A stretch of DNA of 64,000 nucleotides from Gigantopelta aegis (Eukaryota > Mollusca > Gastropoda > Neomphalida > Peltospiridae): contig NC_054701.1 of NCBI RefSeq assembly GCF_016097555.1, forward strand, positions 30,386,618 through 30,450,617, written 5' to 3'. The notes beneath the pieces are model-generated. The model made no database searches. It saw nothing but the letters and a program-made list of their open reading frames with translations, and was not told where the DNA came from. A program made the position numbers and the translations under genes. Positions 1 to 49,235 of this stretch are shown here, piece after piece. Positions within the stretch are counted from its first letter, which is position 1, and each line of letters starts with the position of its first letter.

Positions 1-287
1 GTACTGCGATCTCATCTTATGAGTAATATTACAAAGAACACAAGCACATTGTTTTAGTCAAGAGCTGAGGTGAAAGTTCATACCATGTGTTGTTTTAATT
101 AATTAGAAAGCTGGTATTAAGTGTTAAATCACTGGTTTGCTCGAACTCATTATCAATACTGTTGCCATCATGAATAACATTTTGAAACGTTTAGTGTATA
201 AGGCTAAATTAAAGAGCTTACGCTTTTAATAATACTAATAATTTTGTCTTTTTCACAAATATATTCATACTATTGCGTAGAGAAAGT

Positions 288-626
288 CAGGGCTTCTAGA
301 TTATGGCAGCCCCACTCCTCTGGCTAATGATATTCAATATTTTGCTAGTAAATAACTAATATTGCCATGCTCCACAGCTAGTGAAAAATAAATAATGAAA
401 TGTTGCAGTTAAGTCTATTTTGTAAATATGAATAGCCTGCCCCCACTCCATCCACCCACCCCAATATTAGTGTTTTTAATATCCTTCTTTAGGTGACATA
501 TCTGATTATTACTATTATTTAGTAAAATTAAATTGACTTAAAGTATGGCTAGCGAATTTTTAATCGTAAATAGTAAAAAAATTAAATCACTGATCCCATG
601 ACTTTATAAAAATTCTAGAATCCCTG
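288..626. mobile_element. CAGGGCTTCTAGA MITE
   Basis: CAGGGCTTCTAGATTA left and AATTCTAGAATCCCTG right with GAAAGT on both sides. Same family as 6905-7299. Confidence 0.7.
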
Positions 627-771
627 GAAAGTACTGTGCTTGGTAGTCATTAATAGTTTTCGCAGTCCTTTGTCGCTAGCATAACTTTCTAGATTTACAG
701 TATTATTAATCCAATCTGTCTGTGAGTAATAAACTTAATATAACAGTCAGGAATTCCTTTTCATTTATAGT

Positions 772-977
772 TATTTCCGTGCTTATATCCAATTAAGGTT
801 CAAGCATGCTGTGCTAGGCACACACCTTAGTTATCGGGACTGTCTGTCCAGGAAAGTGGGTTAGTGGTTAGCAGAGAAAGTGATGTACTGGCCTTACACC
901 TACAGATGGAGTTGTTAAAACTCGGGCAGACCCAGTACCTACCAGCCTTGCAGGCTTAATCACTACACCACTGAGGC
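772..977 (-). repeat. SINE2 copy
   Basis: On the minus strand the head (GCCTCAGTGGTGTAGTGATT) and CAAGGCTGGTAGGTACTGGG lead to the end TGAACCTTAATTGGATATAA. Confidence 0.8.
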
Positions 978-2169
978 TATTGACAAGAATCATATCCTCA
1001 GATCCTGAGTATTAACTGGAATTAATTATACCTATATTTATCACATGTCTAGATGTACAGCCTTTTAATAAGATAAGATTCATTTGTTTCTTTTACATTG
1101 TACAAATTTTTTACCAATTACAATTAAAAGCTGGATAATAATAACATGTGATAAACTGTGTATTTGTGTGTGTACAACAATAAATATTTGCCTACCAAAA
1201 CAAATGCATGTATATTTTATTTTTGGCATTTTTACTTCTCAGGACAGCTCATGAATATTAATGAGAAATACTGGTTTACGTTTTCGTCTGTTTATTATCT
1301 TTTCATTTTGAACAAAGGCTATATTTTGACAAAATACAAGCTTCAAAGACTAATTATATAATAACGCATGCACGTGTTTAAGGAAATTCATCATCAATGA
1401 AGAAACTATGCAAATGTCGGGAAAAGGATTCGATCTGCTCATTTTCATTCATAAATTACAGCGGAAATGGCTACATCATTATTACGAGCTCCATTCTTTG
1501 CATTGACAATGCGATCAAATAAAACAGTAGGTAAACTACCTGTGCATCAAACCGGGAAATGAGCGACTGCACCCATTCCCCAGGTTTTTGCGTTGCCATG
1601 GCACAATTCTGTATAAAAACCAAGATTTTAGTACTCTTCCTCAAGCATGAACGCCATATTTCTCTTTATTTTTTAATGAAGATCTGGGCATGCGCAGTTA
1701 AGCTGTCACCCCATATTTGGCAGCGCACCTTGCTGGCATAATTTTGACGTCATTGCGGTTTGACCTATATTGTGGAAGTCGGGTCAATGGGCATGTTTAT
1801 GGACCGCCCACTCTTTCCGATAACTGAAATTTCGCCGACAATTCGCCGAAAAAGCACCTATTTGTTAAACCAGTCTATCGCTGTCGAAATAGTTAACCCT
1901 TTACTAGCTGCCTCTTTGCTCTAACAACCTAACATCTACAGATACACATTTATAACAACTAATTTTAACATTTTGATAAACTGAACAGAAATTAGACACC
2001 TGTACTGCATTTTACTATACTTTTTTTCTTCTTCAATATGATAACTGTGTGTAGGCCTATAGCCTACACGTTCGTATGCAGGCTACATGTGTGACAACTG
2101 GTTGGGTGTTGTTGGGGGGTTTTTTTTTGGGGGGAGGGGTTGGGGTGGTGCTGGGTTTTTTTGGGGGGT

Positions 2170-2226
2170 TTCACTTTATTTTTGTGCATAAATGTACAAT
2201 TAAGGTTCAAGCTCGCTGTCCTGGTT
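2170..2226 (-). repeat. SINE2 3' fragment
   Basis: Complement of AGGACAGCGAGCTTGAACCT and a degraded ...GCAC end only. Confidence 0.55.
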
Positions 2227-2369
2227 ACCCATGCATTGACACACCTCATCTACCTGAGTAGACCCAATATCTCTGTCTTTGTAAAGCTTTATTTCATGTT
2301 TTATATTTATTTTTTTAATGATTTGTTCAACACCTTTTATTGCACAATTACATATTTATTTTTAGTATT

Positions 2370-2810
2370 TAGGGTTTCCACGAGTACTCGAGTACTCGGG
2401 CACGGGTCGAGTCTAACAAGACTCGAGTCTGTTCACAGGACTTGAGTACCCGTACTAGGTGGATTACAATGAATCATCAACTATAATACACTGGACAATG
2501 TAGGACAATAATTTCAGCAGTAGATAATCAACGTTATAAGTTACACAATAATTATATGATCATGCGCAGGTTTCTCTTTTTAAACCGGCCGTCCGTCCTT
2601 CACAACACTGAAAATAACCTGTTTCTAAATGCAATGCAATAACATGTTTTGGCATCCATGTTCAGCGCTGGAATTAACTTTTATTAAGATGCTATTTAAC
2701 TGTATTCCTTAATCTCATCATCATCTAGTGTAAGTGTCGGGTATTCAGGTCCGAGTCGAGTTTGACCCTCAAGTACTCGAGTTCAATATTTTGGACTCGC
2801 GGAGGCCCTA
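2370..2810. mobile_element. hAT-like MITE, ends TAGGGTTTCCACGAG
   Basis: TAGGGTTTCCACGAGT left and ACTCGCGGAGGCCCTA right, flanked by TTAGTATT and TTTGTATT, an 8-bp repeat with one mismatch. Rich in GAGTACTCGAGT words near both ends. Confidence 0.7.
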
Positions 2811-3017
2811 TTTGTATTCAATAAAGATTATTTGCCATAATTTCAAACTATTTCAGACTTATAAAAATGTAGATGGAATCCCAACACATCGATGAAGGCT
2901 TTTTGATAAAAGGCGGAATTTGAAACCAAAGAATAAATCCGTGTCACGCTACTTCCGTATTGGTTTGTTGTTAAATTTGGACCTTATCACTATCAGTTTA
3001 TTATCAAATCTTAGCTT

Positions 3018-39038
<36,021 letters not shown>

Positions 39039-39294
39039 AATTCTGTGGCAACTGTTGAATCATTCATTATGCAGATACTCGAGCACAAAAGTTTGAAATA
39101 CGGTCTCAAGCATACGTTTCTGAAATACCAACTTGAAGGCAATATTACTGATTATGATTTTCCCAGAATTATTTTCATAGCAAGACATTATTTTATTCCA
39201 CTTTGAAGTGAATACTGAGTTGATCCAATATGAAACGGGAATATTGTATATTACTGGTATTGTTTTCTTACTTAAACAAAAATTATTTAAAAAA

Positions 39295-39530
39295 CCATCA
39301 CAAATGTATATATATAGATGTGAAGATATTGGAATGGGATCAGGGGCAAACCATCACAAATGTATCTACACAGATGTGAAGATATCGGAATGGGATCAGG
39401 GGCAAACCATCACAAATGTATATACACAGATGTGAAGATATCGGAATGGGATCAGGGGCAAACCATCACAAATGTATATACACAGATGTGAAGATATTGG
39501 AATGGGACCAGGGCAAATCATCACAAATGC
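39295..39530 (+). repeat. 56-bp tandem repeat in the SPNS 3' region
   Basis: Four units of CCATCACAAATGTATATACA, CAGATGTGAAGATATCGG and AATGGGATCAGGGGCAAA. Confidence 0.9.
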
Positions 39531-39537
39531 ACAGTTA

Positions 39538-39725
39538 GAGTACTTCTCCATGAAACTGCAGAATTCCATGAAAAGTACACACAAACACACACACACACAC
39601 ACACACACAGAATCCCTTAACAAAAGGAGAAAATGACATAAAAATAGATCAAAATGTATATTGTTTTCACTTTACATGATGAGAACAACTGAGTACTTCT
39701 CCATGAAACTGCAGAATTCCATGAA

Positions 39726-39761
<36 letters not shown>

Positions 39762-39835
39762 TCCCTTAAAAGGAAAAAATGACATAAAAATATATCAAAA
39801 TGTATATTGTTTTCTCTTTACATGATGAGGACGAC
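39538..39835 (+). repeat. 153-bp tandem duplication with CA microsatellite
   Basis: GAGTACTTCTCCATGAAACT starts at 39538 and 39691. Each copy holds (CA)n, CAGAATCCCTTAA and TGACATAAAAATA(G/T)ATCA. Confidence 0.9.
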
Positions 39836-40079
39836 AAATTAAGCAAGAGGAATAAAAACAAGTGTTGTAGCTTTCATGCAGGCACAGTCATGTTTATCAT
39901 CACATAGTGTACATATTCATACTGTAAGAAGACATTTGCCATCAGTTTTGTTGAAAGCAATATTTTCCTTCAGTACTATACTTGAACACAGACTGAGAAG
40001 AATAGCGAAGCAGCAGTATTATCACTTTTATGTGCAGAAACAATACGTATCTCAGTTAGGATAATTGCTTCATGTGCAA

Positions 40080-40290
40080 TGGGCTGTAAAATCTATCACT
40101 CTTGAGGAATCCATTGGCTCATTTTCCATTCCAACCTGTGCTCCATGTATATCAAAGGTCTTGGTATGTACTGTCCAGTCTGGGAAAGTGCACACTAAGT
40201 ACCACTTGCTGCTAATTCATCAGAAAGATTATATGATGGCAGGGGTTGTTTTTCTCAATGTCAAGACCAAGTATTAAAATTGCCATTTGT
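40080..40290 (+). repeat. Degraded SINE
   Basis: ATTCCAACCTGTGCTCCATG, ATATCAAAGGTCTTGGTATG and CACTTGCTGCTAATTC are recognisable body blocks; head and tail are lost. Confidence 0.5.
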
Positions 40291-40593
40291 TGTGATACCT
40301 TCTAGTCACAGATTAAATAATGTGTAGGTTAATGAACATTCTTTTCTTTCCATTGTAATACGGGACTACATAACAGCATTGTGCACCTTGGATTAAAAAA
40401 ACCCTGTTCCATGTCATTCCATACACAAAACAAAACTTGAATCAATGGTACCTAAGAATGGGTGAGATTTGCTGTATGTTTCTTGACAATTCATCATCAC
40501 TTGTGATGTTATTAGTTTTAAATATTCAAGATAGAACTACCAGCTTTGAGAATGTTCATATGAAAACACAAGTATTTGTGAAAGACCAATGTA

Positions 40594-40716
40594 CAGTGAA
40601 ACCACTCAAAACCACTTAAATATCTGTACAGAAGAGAACCTCTCTAAACCGGATACCTCTTAAAACCAGACTTTTTACTTGGTCCCAAGGGTGTCCGGTT
40701 TAGGGGAGTTTCACAG
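40594..40716. mobile_element. CAGTGAAACC MITE, TA-flanked, short form
   Basis: 123 bp; the right end is mutated (TTTCACAG|TA). Provides the uninterrupted GGGTGTCCGGTTTAG site used to read the nested insertion at 30.9 kb. Confidence 0.8.
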
Positions 40717-42190
40717 TACATTGTCCATATTGTATTGTCAGGGCAAAGGAAAAAGAAGGAAGAGGTGGACATGTGCCTTGACATAGTGGATGATTATAAA
40801 CAGTTGATTGGCTGTTGGGAAGTTCAAACCACGCTATGGGCATAGTAGGAGGGGGGGAATACACTTGTTGAGAGGTACCGTTAAGTATTGATGAATAAAA
40901 AAAAGAAGAGAAATGATACAGTTTGGCCCATAACTTGATTTCATTTATGTCAACACACAAATTACAACTTTGCTCTTTTACGTTATTTTAGCCTCATCCG
41001 AAACAATTCTAATGCCCAGTTTTTATTTAGAGTATGAGTTTTCTTTTGTGACTTTACAAACATTTTCACCATTTTGTTATTTATTGGAATTGTTATATAC
41101 AGTTTGTAATATTTAAAATCCTCTTGGTGTGTAGTTTTTGTTTTATTGGTACTTTTGTTGGCTGGATTATTGTTATGTAACATCTCTAAAAATTAAAGTC
41201 ACTGATTTTAGTTTCCAAGGTATGTAACTTCTTCTGTTTTGCATAAAGTTTACATTTGGGGTTGGCTTACTGTAAATATCAGGATGACCAGAAACACATT
41301 GGATTCACACACAAAAAAAGAAGAAGATAATTTAAGCAAGAAATTGTAAGTAATGTGTAATTTATTGTAACAAAAAGCGGTAATATTAATAGATGAAAAT
41401 ATTTTACATTTTATAATAACTAGTGTAAGTGTTTTTAACATTTAAAAACCTTGATATTGGAAAATATGTGCAAACTGTTTTGGCACACTTTTGCTTTATA
41501 AATGTTGAGGATGGGGTCTTCCTTCCCCCCCCCCCCCCCCCCCCCACCAGTCTACATTAATAGCCTTGAAATATGCATTTAGTAAACCTACTCTCACAGA
41601 AATAACCAATAATGTCAGTTGACTAAGTTAATGTGATCGTCAAAATGACTGAACTTAATTGCTGGCATCAGTAGAAAGGTTGTCTTCACCAAATGGTTTT
41701 AATAATGGTTTTGGTGTATTCAATGGAACTCCGAGCTTGTATTCTGAGCTTTATACTAATTGTGCTTTGACTCGAGCAATGGTGATTAACACTTTGAATT
41801 TATTCATTAGATGGGAACATATAGTTTATACTAATATGCTGTTTATTACATAATATTTGAGTTTTAAACAATGTGACTCGATGAAATTATTATAAGAAAT
41901 GGAAAGTGATAACATTTTCAGATCTAATGAACAAAAAGATCTCCTGGCCCGTGGTGAGGAGAACCGAAAAAACCCGGTTGTGACGGCAGTGTTTCAACCA
42001 CTAATTACCTTTGTTGGTTGACTTATAGAATAGTTTCTTTTGAATTTAAATATAGTACCAAAACACACATGCCAAATAATACTTAATATATGAAACTATT
42101 CTAATTCTCTGCACTAACAGTCTTGAATAAAAATATACAAATGAATATTGTTTACTAGTCTAGTCTTTTAATTGAACTGGTACTTGTCTT

Positions 42191-42260
42191 TGTTTGGCAC
42201 CCAATAGCCATTGTGTATCTTTGTGGCGGGGTGTCATTAGACATTCATTAATTCATTTAG
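42191..42260 (+). repeat. Gamma-type 3' tail
   Basis: TTTGGCACCCAATAGCCATT, GGCGGGGTGTCATTAGACAT and ATTCATTAATTCATT. Confidence 0.65.
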
Positions 42261-42461
42261 TTAACGTGTTTGATTTCGTTCAACATGATCCATTAATAAA
42301 TGTTTTTAACATAATTTTTAGTTTAGCAATTATATCATGCTTTTGGGCAGAAAGGGGGTGTCATGGAGTGCTTTACTAAGAATTGGGGGGAGGGAAGAGG
42401 GATTTGTTAAGATTTACATAACATTTTCAAAACAATGTTTCATAAAGTAAAATGCACTCAG

Positions 42462-42713
42462 TTATGACCATTCAGTTATTTAACAAATAATTTTTTTATT
42501 ATTACTAAAGAAAAACAAAAGAAATATACTCTGAAAATGCAGAAGTTTAAGTCAAAATACATTGTACTTCATTGTGACAGGGAACTGGAGGGGGTTTTGA
42601 CATAAATGCGTAATTTTAGAAGGCGATGATTCTGGTTTTATAAAATATTACTGGGGGAGGGGTATTAGAAATGCCAAATTTTGCATTACATACGAGTTAC
42701 TGAATGGCCCTAA
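42462..42713. repeat. Inverted-end repeat, CATTCAGTTA / TACTGAATGG
   Basis: GACCATTCAGTTATT on the left pairs with GAGTTACTGAATGGCCCT on the right. AT-rich centre with a G-rich patch. Confidence 0.4.
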
Positions 42714-43703
42714 GTCAATCTTTACTGTAACATGACCAACTATTTTTCAAACCATGGGTAACTTTTATTTACCTTTAAAAAAGAAACAAATTGCTTGTGT
42801 CTGTAAGAGATAACTTAATCTCCTGTAAGTGGGTGACCTCAAGTATGAGAATCCATCACCTTACCAACTGAACTCTCATGAAAATGGCCACAAGTCGTCG
42901 GTATCAACAATAGCAGCACTTCTATTCATATATACAAATATGCTTTCATATCCAATAAAAACATTATTTATTGATTAGAAAAATTGCTGAAAGAGAAAGC
43001 TGTTTGCTTTGCTTTGTTGTGGCTTAGCTGGGTTGCAGCAAACAACATATTATACTAGTTGGCCTTAGTAAATATTGATGGAATGTAATGATTTTATAGA
43101 TTATTATATTATTTCAAGAATGAGTTTGCTAATATTTCAAGCATGATTCAAATGGATCTGCTTTGTTGCTTTAATAGATATTTTATCTTATTGAAACTAA
43201 ATGTTTAACAGCACCCCCACATGAAAATACACATTGGCTTATTAAAACTACTCTAATACGTCTCAAATATACATAATACTGTATTATATGTTTGTCATGG
43301 AGATTCTTACACTGTTGTTTAAATAATAGTGTTCAAATTGTTGAACTTGAAAAAATGAAAATATTATGAATTATGTTATGTAAAATTCTAATCTCAAAAT
43401 GTGCAATCATATTAATGTACAATTGTTGCTCATGATCAATTTTAATTTTTTAAAAATAGAACGCTGTTATTTATGTAAATACTTAAATTATTAGTTATTG
43501 ATGAATGTTCAATGTATGCATGCTTTTATGTTTTCCTAATCAAGTAAATGTGTAGTGATTAAAAACAAACCAATCACTGAGCGCTTATTCCAAAATAGAC
43601 TGTTACACATCAGTCAGTGTTCACAAGTAACACAACCAGTTTCATCTCATTATATCATGTCTAAAATGAACATAGAAATATTATCCACTCTTGTATCTGT
43701 GTA

Positions 43704-43935
<232 letters not shown>

Positions 43936-44355
43936 ACACCATAGCCTGATAATGTTTTTTGTATTGTCAAGTGCCTTTCATTATAAAGTTTGAAGAACAG
44001 CTATGACAAGCCTAGAAAAACATTAAGCAGTCTTTTTCTGTTCTTTTTTTTAATGTTTAAGGAAGTTATGAAGGTTGGGGGGGGGGGGGGGGGGGGGGCT
44101 AGATTGTGGTGAGCAAAGTTTGTAGAGAGGTCCCAATGTGATGCCCCAGAAAATACATTTAAAAAAGAACAAAACTTGCTTGAGCATGCAAAGGTGTTTC
44201 TCCTCCAAAATACCCTCCTGCACACATGCCTGGAATTCTACCACTGGCACGCCAAACACACAGAATGATGCGATATGAGGTGATGCACATTCAGTGTGAT
44301 TACTTCCACTTGTTGCTACACTAACTTTGGTTATGAAACCAAAATAAACTTTTAA

Positions 44356-44663
44356 AAAGTTTGTTTTGTTTAACAACACCACTTGAGCACATTGATTTAT
44401 TAATCATCGGCTATTGGATGTCAAACATATGGTCATTTTTTATAGTCATAGAGAGGAAACCAGCTACATTTTTCCATTAGTAGCAAGGGTTCTTTTATAT
44501 GCACCATCCCACAGATAGGATAGCACATATCACAGCCTTTGATATATCAGTCGTGGTGCACTGGCTGTGACGAGAAATAGCCCAATGGGTCCACCGACAG
44601 GGATCGATCCCAGACCGACCACACATCAAGCGAGGGCTTTACCATTAGGCTACGTCCCGCCCC
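44356..44663 (-). repeat. SINE, beta tail, 12-bp duplication
   Basis: GGGGCGGGACGTAGCCTAAT head (minus strand) to GTCAAACATATGG/TAGCCGATGATTAATAA tail. TGGTTATGAAAC occurs at 44328-44339 and 44664-44675; the left copy is separated by the A-rich tail. Confidence 0.88.
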
Positions 44664-44674
44664 TGGTTATGAAA

Positions 44675-44757
44675 CACTTCAGTTTGCTTCAAACCAATTG
44701 CACATTCATATGAAACACTTCAGTTTGCTTCAAACCCATTGCACATTCATATGCCAA
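44675..44757 (+). repeat. Short tandem duplication
   Basis: GAAACACTTCAGTTTGCTTC and AAACC(A/C)ATTGCACATTCATAT are repeated twice, 41 bp apart. Confidence 0.85.
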
Positions 44758-44891
44758 AGTTGGAATTCGTTTCCATTTCTGTTTGGCTGTATTTCTTGGT
44801 CAGTGAAAAATGTAGTTTGGTTTGGTTCCAGTTATGACATTAAGTCATATGAAAACAACTAGAAAGCCCCAGATAACAAGTCAATCTTGTT

Positions 44892-45484
44892 AGGGCCATT
44901 CAAATATTACAAAACGCTCGAGGGGGTGGGTGGGTGTAGGTCAAAATGTTATGTAGTGTTAAGGGATGGGTGGGTGTATTTAACAGCATTATGTTATATA
45001 ACTTTATTTATTACTAAAATGTTCTCTTTTTTTTATAAATAGTCTGTCATGGCAATAATGTTTATTGTAGGTAGCTATAGCTAGATGTATACACACAATA
45101 AGGTTATAAATTGAGTTGAAATATGTATCTGTGCTTTCCCAAATCGCAAATCAGAATTATATTACATGTATATCCATGGCATAACCTTTTTGTAAATGGA
45201 AGGAGAGGGTGTCTCCAAGCATGACATAATATTTGGGGGTGGGGGGGGGGGGTGTCAGTCACGGTGGAAGCAAGTAGATATTTTGAAAAATAGATATCCT
45301 GAAATGTAATTTCCTACATTCTACAAGTAAAATTCATCTCTGCCTTAAGATTTACTACCAATAATATTTTTTATTCAGAATTAAATGTGTGTACCTGTGG
45401 TCTAGCATTATGGAGCATTAAAGGGGAGAGGGAGGGTGTCTAATTTTGACAAAAATAACGTTACGTAATATTTGAACAGACCCT
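44892..45484. repeat. AGGGCCATTCAAATATTAC inverted-end element
   Basis: AGGGCCATTCAAATATTAC left and GTAATATTTGAACAGACCCT right. The interior has GGGTGGGTGGG and other G-runs. A possible hAT-type MITE without a clear duplication. Confidence 0.5.
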
Positions 45485-46206
45485 TATATCACAACCGTAC
45501 TTGGTGTATGCCCATCAAAGACATTCAGTTCATTTTGATGCACTTTATGCTGCCAGTGTTTAAAGCACACAGTGCATATTGATAGACATTAAAGTAATTG
45601 TATATTGTGTGTCAGTAACATTGTTTAATGGATGGCTTTCGTATTTGGTATGACTGTTCATGAAGTCATAGCATGCACGCCAACCTCATGAATGTGCGAC
45701 AGTTATAATTTTATTATAGATTAATTTTCATCCCCCGCAAACCTCCCCCAAAGTTCACTTGGCATTCCGCCGCATGTTATTGCCCCCCCCCCCCCCCCCC
45801 AATGATTTTCTGGAGCCCATATAAAGGTTAAGTCATTTAAAAGTTAATGCAGGTGTTTTCATTTATTCTATACATTATTTGCTGTTAGCATGTAACACAT
45901 TGATTAACTAGTACCCTAAAGTATTGTTTGACAAACACTTGTTTTATTTTCCACATACACTTATTAGTGGCAAATTTATAGGTCAAGGTTACCAATGGTC
46001 ATATGTTATTAGTGCCAAATGTGTTAAAAATCTAAATTGATTTTACCATTTAACCACCCAGTAAGTGCTAGTTTGTGATTCATATATGTTGGGTGATTTT
46101 TTAAAAAGTCCCACTTTTTGAAGTGGAATAGCAGAAAAAGTATGCAATGCAGAACCATTTTCTTTTCATACAGCCCATACATGCAGTCTTTTGTTACACA
46201 GTGAAA

Positions 46207-46733
46207 TACACTTCTTTAGTACATACCTATTCAATCTTACTATAATGATAAAGACATTTTGAAACCATGTGATAAATTTATTTTGTATCGCACATATGTG
46301 CAATATGGACCGGAACTTTTAAATGGGGAATTCTCTTTTTCTTTTTACTGCAGTTAGCGCCTTTTAGTTACTGACATCATGTATGATGTATGTACAAATG
46401 ACGTCACATCATATTTGAAACATTACATAAGGCTGCCGCAGAGTATGATTCTTAACGTTAAGTAAATCATGAAAGGAGTTTTGATCATAGATTTAACAAA
46501 GTGTTGTTATGATGTTAAATTAAAAAACGGTTTTGTAAAACATAAAAGGAGGTACGTATGTAATAAATACAGAACTTCACATATGTTGTTTTTGCTTCCT
46601 ATTTATTGTACTCGTTTATTTTGTTAAAGAACATACCACTCGACTGCTACGTGGTCTCGTGGTATATATTCTTGCTCAAAATAAACGTGTGCAATAAATA
46701 GGAAGTAAAAACAACGTATGTGAAGTTCTGTAT
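46207..46733. repeat. Repeat with terminal hairpin (copy 2)
   Basis: Same order of blocks as 12838-13288, including the palindromic 3' part (CTTCCTATTTATTG at 46594 and CAATAAATAGGAAG at 46691). Confidence 0.65.
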
Positions 46734-47394
46734 ATTTAGTACATAGTCTTATTTTTGCCCCTAACATGTTAAGTTTTCCTTTTAAATCACTTCTACAGAA
46801 GAAATTGTTCACATGACAGCTTTCTCGGAAAGACAGTTAATAGCAAAAATAACACTCAAAGAAATAAAGAAGTATTTTTTCCCCAAGGAAAAAATAATGG
46901 GCTGTGTGAAAATTTGTAATTGTAATTTGTAGTGTGTACGGTAGCTGGTGAGTAGGTTCTCATTGATATAGTATTTTGCACATTACATGTTGCATCATGC
47001 ACAATTTTAAAAGTAAGCCATATATCAAAATGATTGGTTGCAAAATATCAATGTTCTGCTTTGCATACCTTTTCCGCTATTCAGTTTCCAAAAGTAATCA
47101 CCATATATAATAGGTTTAAAGGGGAAGTTTCAAAGTTGCATAATGATCCCTATTATTTAATATTCATTTGTCTTAAAAGATTACAACATGGTTAGCCCCA
47201 AGGTTAACATGCAAATCAGTGTTTTAATTTGAATATTTGTATATTCATTTATTCACTTGCTTCTTTTTGACAAAATCAGCTGGTATTTTAATAAATATGC
47301 AATGAAGATTTTCTATGCACTTTATACTTTTCAACAGCAATACAATTTTGATATTCTTCTATTAATTACGGAAAGACAATAATTACAACTACAC

Positions 47395-47556
47395 ATGTAC
47401 CAGCCTTTTGGACTTGAGGCTAGTGTAAGACCACTACACCCTGTTCTCTGTCACTAACAACTAACCCGCTGTCCTCGACACACAGTCCTGATAGCTGAGG
47501 TGTGTGCCCAGAACAGCATGCTTGAACCTTAATTGGATATAAGCACAAAAATGACT
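47395..47556 (+). repeat. SINE2 copy, left arm of a tail-to-tail pair
   Basis: TACCAGCCTTTTGGACTTGA through CTGTCCTCGACACACAGTCC to TTGGATATAAGCACAAAAAT. Confidence 0.8.
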
Positions 47557-47569
47557 ATAATTTCAATTC

Positions 47570-47823
47570 AACTTATTTTCGTGCTTATATCCAAATAAGG
47601 TTCAAGCACACTGTCCTGGGCACACACTTCAGCTATCTGGGATGTCTATCCAGGACAGTGGGTTAGTTGTTAGTGGTTAGTGAGAGAGCAGAGGGTGCAG
47701 TGGCCTTACACCTACCCAATGAGCCCTTAAAAAGTCACTCTGGGTTAGATCCAGTACCGGGCTGCGAACCCTGTACCTACTGGCCTGTAGTCCGATGGTG
47801 TAACCACTGCACCACCGAGGCCG
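47570..47823 (-). repeat. SINE2 copy, right arm of a tail-to-tail pair
   Basis: Complete copy on the minus strand, head GGCCTCGGTGGTGCAGTGG. With 47395-47556 it can form a long hairpin. Confidence 0.82.
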
Positions 47824-48804
47824 GTAATGACTAAATGCATGATTGAAAATTTACAACTTTGAGAAAGCACCTTTAATAAAAAATATTTTAAAAAAACAAG
47901 CAAAAAAAAGAAAAGAAAAAAAGAAACAGAAACAAACCTGGAAGTTCATGTAATAATTATTGTAATTTTGTTTTTCTTTTTCTTAACATTTTTTTAATGT
48001 GAGAGAAAACTTGTACTTGTTTCAGTCTATACAATTCCTGAATCTCTTCTCTGTTTTTTTCCATACCATAACATTCGCCAACTGTTGTACACATGTTTAA
48101 TAAACAGCTGTTACATACAGGTATAAGGTAACTTTAAAAGCCGTGAACACTCAATGTTTGCAACATATTTCAGCGATAGAAATTATGTTTTGATATGAAT
48201 GTGTTTTCTACAGTGTGTTTCAATACTGAATTGTTATGTACACTGTTACTTGTCATACTACTTAAATTATATGTTGATTGAACATTGTGTGTATGCACAT
48301 GCACTGGTGTTGAATGGGAAGATATTAACCCTGGCAATTAACCACGACAATCGACAATGGCATGGAGATTTCAGCAGTGTTTTAAAATTTTTGGTAGACT
48401 TTATTTTGCTGTGGAGTTTTCAATTTTCTCTTGTCACTTTTCTTAATTAATTTTTTTTTTTCTTTTCTTTTTTTGGTTGTAATGCATGTGTATTTAAAAG
48501 TAAAACTCCTCTCTAACATATTAAAACATAAAATTGCTGAGGAAAATGCCATTGTATATATTTTGCCGTGGCCATTTTCATAATTGCCAGGGTGGAACAC
48601 TATTGATTTTTCATGCATCTTCCTTGTTGACTAACGTTCCACAGGATAAGGTTAGTCCTGCGGTTTTAGTATTTATTTTAAAGTAATAAAAACTGGAGTC
48701 CATTATACATATGAAGGTTAGGCTTTGTTGTCTTATCATTAAAGTTAGGAAGTGATTGAAATGATGGGATTGAAATGGTAGTGTAGAATCTGTCTTCATG
48801 ACTG

Positions 48805-49103
48805 GGGGGAAGCTGGACGTAGTCCAGTGGTAAAGTGCTCGCTTGGTGCGCGATCGGTCTAGGATCAATCCCCATCAGTGGGCCCATTGTGCTATTTCTC
48901 GTTCCAAATGGTGCAACACAACTGGTATATCAAAGACCATGGTGTGCTCTATCCTGTCTGTGAGATGGTGCATATAAAAGATCCCTTGCTACTAATGGAA
49001 AAATGTTGCGGGTTTCCTCTCTAAGACTATATGTCAAAATTACCAAATATTTGACATCCAATAGCCGATGTGCTTTAGTGATGTTGTTAAACAAAACAAA
49101 CTT
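48805..49103 (+). repeat. SINE, beta tail
   Basis: GGACGTAGTCCAGTGGTAAA head, B-box region GGATCAATCCCC, ATAAAAGATCCCTTGCTACT body, and a short GTTGTTAAACAAAACAAAC end. Confidence 0.87.
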
Positions 49104-49180
49104 TTCAACTGTCTTTATGATTGTCACCTTCTTAACCATGACAAGGTCATGGTGGGCTGGAGATAATAAATGTATGGTAC

Positions 49181-49235
49181 AAAACAAAACAAAACAAACC
49201 AAACCAAACCAAACCAAACCAAACCAAACCAAACA
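49181..49235. repeat. (AAACC)n microsatellite
   Basis: AAACAAAACAAACC leads into about eight AAACC/ACCAA units, after the SINE at 48805. Confidence 0.93.

Larger units (their letters stand above)
1..3017. other. Region upstream of SPNS
   Basis: Holds two MITEs, a SINE2 copy and a SINE2 fragment (listed separately). No convincing gene, TATA box or CpG-rich promoter is seen. Any SPNS 5' UTR or first non-coding exon would lie here; 1380-1900 is the least repetitive part. Confidence 0.6.

Noticed and set aside
39295..39530. Regularly spaced repeats that could suggest a CRISPR array
   Set aside because: The units are contiguous tandem copies without unique spacers, in eukaryotic DNA.
48805..48880. 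Possible tRNA genes at SINE heads (also 28770, 57320, 58605)
   Set aside because: A- and B-box-like sequences are present, but no cloverleaf closes and each is joined to a SINE body.
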